Shown here: in pieces, positions 55,217-64,000 of the stretch | How the letters are laid out: each line of letters opens with the position of its first letter | Numbering within the stretch: the stretch's first letter is position 1 | Assembly (NCBI GenBank): GCA_029063085.1 | Contig: JAIDOW010000054.1 | Location: 30,100 to 94,099, forward strand | Direction: 5' to 3' | From: Lachnospiraceae bacterium | GTDB taxonomy: Bacteria; Bacillota; Clostridia; Lachnospirales; Lachnospiraceae | Length of the DNA stretch: 64,000 nucleotides | Position numbers and translations under genes: made by a program | Notes under the pieces: generated by a model | The model's input: only the letters and a program-made list of their open reading frames with translations | Database searches by the model: none | What the model was told of the DNA's origin: nothing

Positions 55217-55302
55217 AATTCTTGTGTTGATTTTACCAGAAACAGCTTTCAACATGAGCCTTGAAAAGTGTAAGCTGTGGGAAAATACTTTGCTGTTTCT
55301 CA
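55217..55302. repeat. Half copy of the AAATTCTTGT element (left arm only)
   Basis: AAATTCTTGTGTTGATTTTACCAGAAACAGCTTTCAACATGAG...AAGCTGTGGGAAAATACTTTGCTGTTTCTC matches left arm of copy 2. Confidence 0.85.
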
Positions 55303-57516
55303 ATTAAAGTACACAAGGGCGATTGGGTTCTCGGAACCGATTTTGTAGCTGGAGATGGATTTGTTGGTTGCAAGGTAGAAATAATCTCCTATATACAGTC
55401 CTCTTACAGCATCAGATTCATACTCTGAGCCGTCATTTACTTCATACGAGGCGGTTTGAATAAATCCATCTTTCGCGTCATAGGTGTAGGTTGCATAATA
55501 ATAACCGTATTGATAATCCTTTGTTTTTGATCCGTAATACAGGAATCCAAAGATATTCTTTTCAGGATCGATCATAATGGCTTTATGGTTGTAAAGAGCA
55601 TAGCTAAAATCGGAGTTTTCTATGATATATTTATCTTTTTCCTTCACATCGGAAGGATTGCTGATATCAAACATGGAAAGCTTAAGTCCTAAAAATTCCT
55701 GAGTATTGGGATCCGTTTCTTGACCGATACCAAGCAGCATATCTTTGCTATAAAAATGCAGATAATTTGAAAATCCGGGGATTTTTAATGCACCCAGAAT
55801 TTTTGGCTCTGCCGGGTCTGATAAATCTACCGAAAAGAGCGGATCGGTATTCCTGTAGGTGACAAAATATCCGATATCGCCCATAAATCTTGCTGAATAA
55901 ATTTGTTCTCCTGGGGCAAGACCGGTCAGTTTTCCGGTTAATTCCATTTTTTCATCCAGAATGTATAGTGCATTTACATCCTCAACTATCGGATTATTTG
56001 CGGTATTATCGGATGCTATATCAATATTACTGCGAAGCAGGGAAATGTTGTTCGCCGGTATTGTGGCAACAATTCTCAAATGTCCATTATATTCACTAAG
56101 AGCAAAAGAGTCATACAGATATCCGGTAACAACAGCACTGTTTCCTACTGTAAGTTTGCCTTTTTCATACCCAAGCTTCATAATTTCCGTTTTTGTTATG
56201 TCTGAATAAATGGTGGCATAAAAGTAAATGGAAGAATCACTGACATAAGAGGAACCGCCTGCGGTTGGAATCGCTTTGGTGTCTGTAAAATCTTCAGGAT
56301 TCTTTAAATTTAAACTGGTTACCACATAAGTTGTCTGCATGACTACATCTTTTGGATAATAGATGTTACGGCATGCAATAGTTTCTCCGTTGATTGATGG
56401 AATATATTTTTCATATTCTTTCTTGTCAGCCAGAGAAGTATCGGAAAAATTGCTGATGGTATAAAGATATCCGTTACTGATGCGGGAACTTTCATACCAG
56501 CCTGATTGGGTCAGTGTCTTAATTTTTTGGGGTTTTGATTTGTCTTTTAGGTCATATATTACAATTACGCTGTCATTTTTAGCAGGAACTGCGGTATAGT
56601 TGCTTTTTGAATACATCAGTATCAGTTTGTCGTTATAAAGATAAAACTCATGGAACTGGATATGGTCATCATTGTCTTTTTTCGTTATAATATCGTCTAA
56701 ATCAAATGAGGTAACGGCACTGAGATTCCCATTTTCAGCTTTTGTGATGGTAAGACGATAGGTAGTGTATCCTGTAGCATTATCGAAACCGGATATGACT
56801 TTATAAATGTAGGTTCCGTCTGTTTTAATGATATCGCCTTCATCAACATTTTTTTCCTGCGTATTAGTGGCAGAATAATCTTTTTCTGATTTGGCACTAC
56901 TTGATTCTTTCATTTCCGCAGAATTAGTGATAGCACTGCGGTCATTAAATCCACCGCCAGATTGTTCTGAAAAATCACTGACAGATTCTGCTGCATCTTC
57001 TTCAATAGCCCCCGTTATATTATCATAAGTTGTAACATCGGAAATGCTGTCATAGTAAGCGTCATATGCGGATTTTAGTGTATCATAATAATCATCATAG
57101 CTGGAAGGGGACTGTAGGTTAGCCTGATAGGCAATCTCTTTTTCAGGGTCCTTGTTTCCTTTACTGTTTGAGGTATTATCATCGGTCTCAGAAGTGGTGG
57201 TATCTACAGAGTTAAAATCCTCATGCTGATCAGAACGCAGCCGGAAAATGCTAAAGCTGCTAACTAAGCATAGAATTACACAGGCAGCAGCGGTAAAACG
57301 GCGGATAAAGCGAGGGCTGGGAGCAGGTGCTTTTGAAATGCTATTGACTCCGGATGCTTTGCTGTGCTCTGTGTGATTTGTGGATTGTGATGTATGTTTA
57401 TTCCATTCTATATTTTCGTCCAGCATCTTTTTCATTGAATCAGGAGAAATGCTGTCCGGGATAGGTAAATCTTTAGTTTTTTCTTCAATGTTATGAATGA
57501 TATCCTGTTCTTTCAT
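55300..57516 (-). CDS. Membrane-anchored C-terminal beta-propeller domain protein
   Basis: Cytosolic N-term IPDSISPDSMKKMLDE, one TM (AAACVILCLVSSFSIFRL), then TNTQEKNVDEGDIIKTDGTYIYKV... Confidence 0.85.
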   Translation of the reverse strand: MKEQDIIHNIEEKTKDLPIPDSISPDSMKKMLDENIEWNKHTSQSTNHTEHSKASGVNSISKAPAPSPRFIRRFTAAACVILCLVSSFSIFRLRSDQHEDFNSVDTTTSETDDNTSNSKGNKDPEKEIAYQANLQSPSSYDDYYDTLKSAYDAYYDSISDVTTYDNITGAIEEDAAESVSDFSEQSGGGFNDRSAITNSAEMKESSSAKSEKDYSATNTQEKNVDEGDIIKTDGTYIYKVISGFDNATGYTTYRLTITKAENGNLSAVTSFDLDDIITKKDNDDHIQFHEFYLYNDKLILMYSKSNYTAVPAKNDSVIVIYDLKDKSKPQKIKTLTQSGWYESSRISNGYLYTISNFSDTSLADKKEYEKYIPSINGETIACRNIYYPKDVVMQTTYVVTSLNLKNPEDFTDTKAIPTAGGSSYVSDSSIYFYATIYSDITKTEIMKLGYEKGKLTVGNSAVVTGYLYDSFALSEYNGHLRIVATIPANNISLLRSNIDIASDNTANNPIVEDVNALYILDEKMELTGKLTGLAPGEQIYSARFMGDIGYFVTYRNTDPLFSVDLSDPAEPKILGALKIPGFSNYLHFYSKDMLLGIGQETDPNTQEFLGLKLSMFDISNPSDVKEKDKYIIENSDFSYALYNHKAIMIDPEKNIFGFLYYGSKTKDYQYGYYYATYTYDAKDGFIQTASYEVNDGSEYESDAVRGLYIGDYFYLATNKSISSYKIGSENPIALVYFN

Positions 57517-58046
57517 GCGAAATCCTCCTTTAAATAGTGTGACATTTTAGTAAAAGCACGGCTTTTGGCAGAGCGTATTGTACCCTCAGTACTTTTCAAA
57601 ATTTTTGCTGTTTCACGGCTGGTATAGCCGGCAAAGACCATAAGGGAAATTATCATTTTCTCAGTTTCGTTGAGGGCGGAAAAAGCCGCCTGAACATCTA
57701 ACATTGCTGCATAAGGGCAGTCTTCCTTTATAAGATTACTTTCAGTTATATCCTGTTTGATATGCTCCCTGTCTTTGATATATGCTGCCTGCTGGCGTTT
57801 ACATTTAATCGCCAGTATCCGAAAAATCCAGGATTTAAATTTGGAAGGCTGTTTTAGATTTTTAATACCGGTAAAAGCATCTAAAACTGTTTCACTGATG
57901 ACATCTTCCGCATCCTGTTCATTTCCAAGTATATAGTAGGCAAATCGGTACATATCCTTGTAATATAGTTCATATAATTTGCAAAATGAAGAGGAATCTC
58001 CATTTCTGGCGAGCAAGACATGAGCTTTGATTTCTTCATTATTCAA
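57513..58046 (-). CDS. RNA polymerase sigma-70 family (ECF) sigma factor
   Basis: LYELYYKDMYRFAYYILGNEQDAEDVISETVLDAFTGI...; region 4 SLMVFAGYTSRETAKILKSTEGTIRSAKSRAFTKM. Confidence 0.92.
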   Translation of the reverse strand: MNNEEIKAHVLLARNGDSSSFCKLYELYYKDMYRFAYYILGNEQDAEDVISETVLDAFTGIKNLKQPSKFKSWIFRILAIKCKRQQAAYIKDREHIKQDITESNLIKEDCPYAAMLDVQAAFSALNETEKMIISLMVFAGYTSRETAKILKSTEGTIRSAKSRAFTKMSHYLKEDFA

Positions 58047-58333
58047 TCGCTTTTCACCTCCGTTAGTTATATCTGGTGTTGATTCCTGCGGGCAATGAGC
58101 CGGATAGCTGTACTTGTAACAGATAATTGGCGACTGCCGCGAGGGTCACATGCCCCGTTGCTTGCAGCGGGGTTGTCGATTAAGAGTACTCACTTATTAG
58201 TGTAAAAAAATGATTCAGGTGTTGCATGAAATTTTACAAATTGTTCCCGGCCAATCTGAATATATGCAAAGGAAGCAAATTTATATATTCATGGAAAATT
58301 TGTGATATGGACTTCGTAAGAAAATATATAAGG

Positions 58334-58366
58334 AAACCCTGAAATCACGGTTCGGAATCAGGGTTT
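58334..58366 (-). terminator. Hairpin overlapping the 3' end of the 58345-58977 gene, probable terminator
   Basis: AAACCCTGA ... TCAGGGTTT stem spanning the stop codon. Confidence 0.5.
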
Positions 58367-58977
58367 TTCAGATTACTAAGTTTATTGAGGATTACTTTGC
58401 CGCTGATAGAGCTTTTGTCAGGAATCTTATCATATAACGCTGTGAAATGCTCGGTATCATTATGGTTCAGGTAGTATTGTCCCAGCAGATAATAGGTGCC
58501 TGAAATATCGGTTCCTATGGAAATGCAATATTCCAGTACGGCAACGGCCTTATCAGGGTATTCCTCGTAGATACATTCTGCCAGCAGCTGAAGGGTTCGG
58601 ATGTAACGGGAATAATTCTGGTCGTAAATGGAAAGCAGTTCAAGGTTGGCGGGACCATAAGCTTTTTTTAAATCCGTATTGGAGATTCCGATCAGATTTA
58701 ACATGCGTTTTTCGGCAAGGCTTAAAATTTCTTTTTTATATTCAGCAATCTGTAATTGCTTTTTTGCGTCATTTAAGGTAATATCAAAGGGAAAAGACTG
58801 GACGGGAACTTCAATATAAGGAAGATCTGAGATGTCTTTTTTACGGGTGCTGTTTGCCTCATCTTCATGGGCAAGATAGGAACTAACGGATTCCTTAAAA
58901 GTACTCTTGCTTTTTTTGATATTATGGCTCAGAACCCATAATAATATTAATATAATTGGAATAAGTACAATTCTCAT
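58345..58977 (-). CDS. Membrane-anchored protein of unknown function, possible helical-repeat C-terminus
   Basis: N-terminal TM MRIVLIPIILILLWVLSHNI; LLAECIYEEYPDKAVAVLEYCISIGTDISGTYYLLGQYYLN. Confidence 0.6.
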   Translation of the reverse strand: MRIVLIPIILILLWVLSHNIKKSKSTFKESVSSYLAHEDEANSTRKKDISDLPYIEVPVQSFPFDITLNDAKKQLQIAEYKKEILSLAEKRMLNLIGISNTDLKKAYGPANLELLSIYDQNYSRYIRTLQLLAECIYEEYPDKAVAVLEYCISIGTDISGTYYLLGQYYLNHNDTEHFTALYDKIPDKSSISGKVILNKLSNLKNPDSEP

Positions 58978-59008
58978 AGTATGATCCTTTCAGAAAAGAG
59001 GTGTAAGT

Positions 59009-59122
59009 ATGTTTAATTTCAGTAACAAAAAGAAACAGCGCATTATATCTTCAGTTATTGCTATTGTACTGGTATTAGCAATGGTAATAAGCTGTATTGT
59101 TACAACTGTTGGTGGTTTCTAG
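59009..59122 (+). CDS. 37-aa single-TM small protein (not in ORF track)
   Basis: MFNFSNKKKQRIISSVIAIVLVLAMVISCIVTTVGGF; agagg RBS; followed by a terminator. Confidence 0.65.
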   Translation: MFNFSNKKKQRIISSVIAIVLVLAMVISCIVTTVGGF

Positions 59123-59144
59123 TGTAATTGGAAAACAGCAGAAA

Positions 59145-59178
59145 GAAGTGTATATATCTTGATATACGCTTCTTTTTA
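59145..59178 (+). terminator. Rho-independent terminator
   Basis: GAAGTGTATAT-atcttg-ATATACGCTTC then tttttatt. Confidence 0.85.
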
Positions 59179-59614
59179 TTTGCGAGGAAGGCATAAGCCA
59201 AGCTGGAATGCCTGCATTCCGTTTGGTACCGTCTTCGGACGCGAGGAACTCGCAAAGTGTGTTTCTCATCGTTATTCATAGAATATACAGAATCAGCAGG
59301 AAAAAGTCAAATCATTACCAGGGGAATTAAATGAAAGGATGAAAAGGAGGATGAAGAAATAATGAACAGGTATTTTAAAGGATCTGCTAAGATTAAACAA
59401 CAGATTCAGGGAAAAGAAAAGGCCTGTAAAAGGGTGGGAGATGCTGGATAAGAATAAATAAAAGTTTTTATCATATTGCTGAATAGAGTCGGAAAAAATT
59501 CAAAATCTTAGTAAAATATGACAGAATTCGGATAAAGCCTTGAAAAGATATAGGTTTGTGTTAAAATAATTCATGTATAAAATTAAGGTTAGCTAAGAAT
59601 ATATAATTTGAGGA

Positions 59615-61153
59615 ATGATTGCTATGAAGAGACGAAATATTTTAAAGGTATTTTTATTTTTGTTATTAGCGGGAACAGTTTCCGCATCGGCTTATCATGT
59701 TGCTGCGGCCCAGTCAGATAAGGATAAGCAGACAATATATGCTGGGGTGTATTTGGATGGGGTATATGTAGGAGGCTTGACCAAGGAAGAGGCAATGGAA
59801 GAATATGACAAGTATATTGACGGAGTGGAGGATTTGAAGTTAACCTTTACTACAAAAGCGGGTTCCTATGCCACTACATTAGATGAGATTGGTGTTTCCG
59901 TATCTGTTGAGAATGCGGTGAATACGGCGTTTAATTATGGTCGTCAGGGTAATATATTAACCCGGTATAAAGAGATTAAGGCATTAGAAGAAGAGAATGT
60001 TGTATTGATTCCTGAAAAGGAGTTTGATGAAGAGAAATTAAGGGACAAGCTGGAGAATGAAACCGGTGATATTGTAACAGAGCCCAAGAATGCGTCCATT
60101 GCAAGACAGGATGGAGAATTTATTGTATATGCCGGCGAAGTTGGAACAACGATTAAGATTGATGAGACTATAAAAGAGGTAAAAGATATTTTTGCCAAGG
60201 AATGGGAGCAGAAGGATATTAAGCTTTCGGCAGTAGTGGAAGAGAAACAGCCCCAGTATACAACGGAAGATTTTAATAAAATAGAACATGTGCTGGGACA
60301 GGCAGTAACCGGCTATAATTCGGGACAGACTAACCGGTCTAAGAATCTGGCAACAGGCGCAAGCAAGATAAGCGGAACAGTGTTGATGCCAGGAGAGCAG
60401 TTTTCTATGTATAATACAGTATCACCATTTACGGAGGAGAATGGTTATGCGGATGCCGGGCAATATGTGAACGATGAACTGGTAGAAGGTATGGGTGGAG
60501 GAATCTGTCAGGTATCTACCACGTTATATAATGCAGTGTTGAAAGCGGAACTTCAGGTAGATGAGAGATATCCACATTCCCTTACTGTCAGTTATGTGGA
60601 TTTGTCTAAAGATGCTGCAATTGCCGGAGACTATATGGATTTTAAGTTTACAAATGACACAGAATATCCGATTTATATAGACGGATATGCAGGCGGAGGA
60701 TCTATTTCTTTTGCCATTTATGGTCATGATGACAGACCGGCTAATCGTACGATTTCATTTGAATCCAAGGTTATAGAGACAAAGGAGCCGGGCGAACCGG
60801 AAGAAATAGAAGATGATACGTTAGAAGAAGGAAAGACCGTGACAGAGCAGTCAGCACATACCGGTTATTATGCAGAACTTTGGAAGCATATTTATATTGA
60901 CGGAGAGTTGACGGATTCTGTTAAAGTAAATGGCAGCCAGTATAGGGCGACAGCGGCTAAGATTCGGGTAGGAACGAAGAAAGTGGAAAAGAAAGACGAC
61001 AAAAAGAAAGACGACAAAAAGAAAGATGATGATCCAGATAAAACACCAGCTACATCGGAAGAACCCACTACATCGGAAGAACCGACAGATACCCCGGACA
61101 CGCCTGAGGGTATTGCGATGCCGATAGGAGCAAGGAAAGAGGAAAAAGAATGA
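59615..61153 (+). CDS. VanW-family cell-wall protein
   Basis: AGVYLDGVYVGGLTKEEAMEEYDKYI...NRSKNLATGASKISGTVLMPGEQFSMYNTVSPFTEENGYADAGQYVNDELVEGMGGGICQVSTTLYNAVLKAEL. Confidence 0.93.
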   Translation: MIAMKRRNILKVFLFLLLAGTVSASAYHVAAAQSDKDKQTIYAGVYLDGVYVGGLTKEEAMEEYDKYIDGVEDLKLTFTTKAGSYATTLDEIGVSVSVENAVNTAFNYGRQGNILTRYKEIKALEEENVVLIPEKEFDEEKLRDKLENETGDIVTEPKNASIARQDGEFIVYAGEVGTTIKIDETIKEVKDIFAKEWEQKDIKLSAVVEEKQPQYTTEDFNKIEHVLGQAVTGYNSGQTNRSKNLATGASKISGTVLMPGEQFSMYNTVSPFTEENGYADAGQYVNDELVEGMGGGICQVSTTLYNAVLKAELQVDERYPHSLTVSYVDLSKDAAIAGDYMDFKFTNDTEYPIYIDGYAGGGSISFAIYGHDDRPANRTISFESKVIETKEPGEPEEIEDDTLEEGKTVTEQSAHTGYYAELWKHIYIDGELTDSVKVNGSQYRATAAKIRVGTKKVEKKDDKKKDDKKKDDDPDKTPATSEEPTTSEEPTDTPDTPEGIAMPIGARKEEKE

Positions 61154-62151
61154 GAACTGGTAAATTGCCAGAGCATACATTCAAGCGTTCTGTAATGAAT
61201 CCAATCCGATACCGTCTGCCGGATGTTTCATTTCGGGCAGCAGTAGGACATGATGGGGCAGTGTTTGGCGATATGGTAACTTCCATGGCCAGCACTGCCT
61301 TTTGTTATACAGGCAATGAATTATATGCTCTTGATAATGCACTTAACAATATAATAGCAGCTGGAGGAAATCCATATGGTGTATCGACAGCAATTTTGCT
61401 GCCGGAGCATAGTGAGGAAGCTGAGTTAAGAAGAATTACGGGAAATCTTGCAGGAAGGGCAGAAGAATATCAGATAGAGATTCTTGCAGGGCACACGGAA
61501 TTAGTTCCGTCTGTGGTATGTCCTACTATTACGGTTACGGCATATGGAAAGAAAGTATGGGAAAACAGGCATAAACAGGTGGTTGCCGGTATGGATATCG
61601 TTATGACAAAGTGGACAGGACTATATGGTGGAGCGATTCTTGCCAGGCTTAAGAAAGAGGAACTGATAACCAGGTATCCCGAAAGCTATATTGAAACAGC
61701 TGCCGGATATCTGACATATACCACGCTGATGCCTGAACTTAGGGCATTGGAGGCGGCAGTCGCGGAGAATCCTGATTGCATTTATGCTGCCCATGATGTA
61801 TCAAACGGAGGAGTATTTGGTGCTTTGTGGCAGATGTTGTCAGCCTGCAACTGTGGGGCAGAAGTTCCTGTAGAAGGAATACCAATGAAGCAGGAAATTA
61901 TTGAAATATGTGAATATTTTGACATTAATCCTTATATGATGAATGGACAGGGCAGCCTACTGTTGGTAACGGATAATGGAGATTATCTTGTAAGAATGAT
62001 GGAAAAAGCAGGTGTAAAAGCGAGTGTGATCGGGAAAACAACCAAGTCAAAAGAGCGTAAAATAATAATAGCAGGGGAAGAACGTTTTTTGGTGCCCCCA
62101 AAGGGTGATGCATTAAATGCTGTTTTTTATGGTCAGCCCCTGCCGGTGTGA
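61150..62151 (+). CDS. AIR synthase/HypE-like protein
   Basis: YALDNALNNIIAAGGNPYGVSTAILLPEHS...VVAGMDIVMTKWTGLYGGAILA...AAHDVSNGGVFGALWQML. Confidence 0.8.
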   Translation: MRTGKLPEHTFKRSVMNPIRYRLPDVSFRAAVGHDGAVFGDMVTSMASTAFCYTGNELYALDNALNNIIAAGGNPYGVSTAILLPEHSEEAELRRITGNLAGRAEEYQIEILAGHTELVPSVVCPTITVTAYGKKVWENRHKQVVAGMDIVMTKWTGLYGGAILARLKKEELITRYPESYIETAAGYLTYTTLMPELRALEAAVAENPDCIYAAHDVSNGGVFGALWQMLSACNCGAEVPVEGIPMKQEIIEICEYFDINPYMMNGQGSLLLVTDNGDYLVRMMEKAGVKASVIGKTTKSKERKIIIAGEERFLVPPKGDALNAVFYGQPLPV

Positions 62152-62275
62152 GGTTTGTGAATCAGATTGGTTACAAGCTGGTAGTGTCAAGCGGATTATG
62201 AAAAGCAAATAAGTGGGCAAGCAGGCAATCTATTTTGCAAAGCAACATTGGTTACAAGCAATAGGAGGTCTCGAT

Positions 62276-62767
62276 ATGGAGAATACAAGAATAAAGATAT
62301 TAAAATTATTAGAGAATAATTCTAAAATGAGTACTAAGGATATGGCTGTTATACTTGGAGAAGAGGAGTCGGTTATTAAGAATATTATCAGTGATATGGA
62401 ACAGGAACAAATTATCTGTGGATATAATACTGTTATTAATTGGGATAAGACAGATGATGAGAGAGTAACGGCACTAATTGAGGTAAAAGTGGTTCCCCAG
62501 CGTGGAGAGGGATTTGACCGTATTGCAGAGAGGATTTACAATTATGAGGAGGTAACCTCTCTTTATCTGATGTCGGGCGGTTTTGATATGACAGTGTTTA
62601 TCGAGGGAAAGACAATGAAAGAAGTAGCACAGTTTGTTTCTCGAAAGCTGGCTCCCATGGATGGGATTCTCAGCACTTCGACACATTTTGTTCTTAAGAA
62701 ATATAAGGAGACAGGTACAAAACTCGAACAGCGTAAAAAAGACGAGAGGTTGGTGGTTACCGCATGA
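62276..62767 (+). CDS. Lrp/AsnC-family transcriptional regulator
   Basis: MENTRIKILKLLENNSKMSTKDMAVILGEEESVIKNIISDMEQEQIICGYNTVINWDK; start 62276 after aggaggt. Confidence 0.88.
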   Translation: MENTRIKILKLLENNSKMSTKDMAVILGEEESVIKNIISDMEQEQIICGYNTVINWDKTDDERVTALIEVKVVPQRGEGFDRIAERIYNYEEVTSLYLMSGGFDMTVFIEGKTMKEVAQFVSRKLAPMDGILSTSTHFVLKKYKETGTKLEQRKKDERLVVTA

Positions 62768-63927
62768 GAAATCCATTATCTGATAAAGTGATTAAAATGA
62801 AACCATCAGGAATCCGTAAATTTTTTGATATTGTAAGTGAAATGCCAGATGCAATCTCCCTCGGTGTAGGAGAGCCGGATTTTGATACTCCGTGGAGTGT
62901 CAGGGAAGAGGGAATCTATTCTCTTGAAAAGGGGCGTACTTTTTATACTTCCAATGCAGGCCTGTTAGAACTCCGGGAGGCGATATGTGAGTATACAGAC
63001 AGACGTTTTCATATCGCATATAATCCCAAAAGTGAAGTATTGCTTACAGTTGGCGGCAGTGAGGGGATTGATGTGGCATTACGTGCAATGTTAAATCCGG
63101 GAGATGAAGTCATTATTCCAGAACCCTGTTTTGTTTCCTATGTCCCATGTGTGGAATTGGCAGACGGTATTCCTGTTATCATTTCTTTGAAAAATGAGAA
63201 TCGGTTTCGTCTGACAAAAGAAGAATTGGAGAATGCCATTACCGATAAAACGAAAGTATTAATGTTGTCCTATCCGAACAATCCGACAGGTGCAGTTATG
63301 GAACGTGAAGATTTAGAGGCAATTGCCGAAGTTGTAATTAAACATGATATTTATGTGATTTCCGACGAAATCTATGCTGAACTTACATATAATAGTGGAC
63401 ATGTCAGTATTGCATCTCTTCCGGGCATGAGAGACAGAACTATTGTAATTAATGGATTTTCCAAAGCCTTTGCAATGACAGGCTGGCGGCTTGGATATGC
63501 ATTAGGACCGGCAATGATTATGGAACAGATGACCAAAATTCACCAGTTTGCAATTATGTGTGCACCAACTACAAGCCAGTATGCAGCTATTGCGGCACTT
63601 CGTGAGTGTGATAAAGATGTGGAGCGTATGAGGGAATCTTATGATCAGAGAAGAAGATATCTGCTGAATGAATTTAAGGAAATGGGACTATCCTGTTTTG
63701 AACCGTACGGAGCATTTTATATATTTCCATGTATTAAGGAGTTTGGCATGACTTCGGAGGAATTTGCCACAAAACTCTTAAATGCTAAGAAGGTAGCAGT
63801 GGTTCCGGGCAGTGCTTTTGGAGAATGCGGGGAAGGATTTTTACGCATTTCTTATGCATACTCCCTGGAAGAATTAAAGGTTGCGATTGGGCGTCTCAAA
63901 TCCTTCATAGAGGAGATTAGGGGATAA
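62764..63927 (+). CDS. PLP-dependent class I/II aminotransferase
   Basis: AISLGVGEPDFDTPWSVREEGIYSLEKGRTFYTSNAGLLELREAI...LMLSYPNNPTGAVM...VINGFSKAFAMTGWRLGYA; overlaps Lrp stop. Confidence 0.95.
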   Translation: MRNPLSDKVIKMKPSGIRKFFDIVSEMPDAISLGVGEPDFDTPWSVREEGIYSLEKGRTFYTSNAGLLELREAICEYTDRRFHIAYNPKSEVLLTVGGSEGIDVALRAMLNPGDEVIIPEPCFVSYVPCVELADGIPVIISLKNENRFRLTKEELENAITDKTKVLMLSYPNNPTGAVMEREDLEAIAEVVIKHDIYVISDEIYAELTYNSGHVSIASLPGMRDRTIVINGFSKAFAMTGWRLGYALGPAMIMEQMTKIHQFAIMCAPTTSQYAAIAALRECDKDVERMRESYDQRRRYLLNEFKEMGLSCFEPYGAFYIFPCIKEFGMTSEEFATKLLNAKKVAVVPGSAFGECGEGFLRISYAYSLEELKVAIGRLKSFIEEIRG

Positions 63928-64000
63928 ATTCTTGTTTGGCTTACTAGGGACGCTTTCAACATGAGGGGTTGGTGGAGTCCGCTGTGAAGATATCATAGGA
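63926..64000. repeat. AAATTCTTGT element, copy cut by window end (inverted relative to copy 2)
   Basis: AAATTCTTGTTTGGCTTACTAGGGACGCTTTCAACATGAGGGGTTGGTGG equals the reverse complement of the right arm of copy 2. Confidence 0.85.

Noticed and set aside
58153-58172. CCCCGTTGCTTGCAGCGGGG hairpin upstream of the ECF sigma gene
   Set aside because: Good local stem, but no repeat copy, T-run or context was found to assign a role.

Overview
64-kb window from a low-GC Firmicutes/Clostridia-type chromosome (Lachnospiraceae-like by gene content; taxonomy is inferred, not tested). Most of it is housekeeping: pta, a DtxR/MntR regulator, feoA-feoA-feoB plus a 44-aa Cys-rich FeoB partner missing from the ORF track, eno, a paired radical-SAM/TIGR03915 'DNA repair' locus, maf, a MoxR-DUF58-membrane operon with a divergent transglutaminase, a 7-tRNA cluster, GH3 beta-glucosidase, aroD, a dGTPase-like HD protein, ogt, tcdA, DUF815, DUF4080 radical SAM, kptA, nth, an ABC/two-component locus, VanW, and an Lrp/aminotransferase pair. 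About 46.6-55.2 kb looks like an acquired efflux island: a relaxase relic, TetR, two ABC exporters, MarR, flavodoxin, MATE and an AraC-GNAT fusion. The strongest unexplained signal is a family of ~270-bp, almost fully self-complementary intergenic elements with termini AAATTCTTGT...ACAAGAATTT. Two complete copies lie at 30794-31066 and 31219-31487, a half copy at 55217-55302, and a copy cut by the window edge at 63926. The two complete copies keep the same architecture with different, compensated stem sequences, which suggests a structured RNA or a palindromic mobile element. Other leads: a TetM-like ribosomal GTPase fused to a YacP/Rae1-type NYN nuclease domain (13389-16019), behind a 269-bp structured segment flanked by 10-bp direct repeats; a second dispersed ~97-bp hairpin repeat (6054, 22880); an unassigned structured spacer in the tRNA cluster; an alpha/beta hydrolase with Asp at the nucleophile position; and an ECF sigma factor overlapping a membrane-anchored beta-propeller gene. 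No CRISPR array, rRNA or intact transposase was seen. All family calls come from reading translations; no database search was run.
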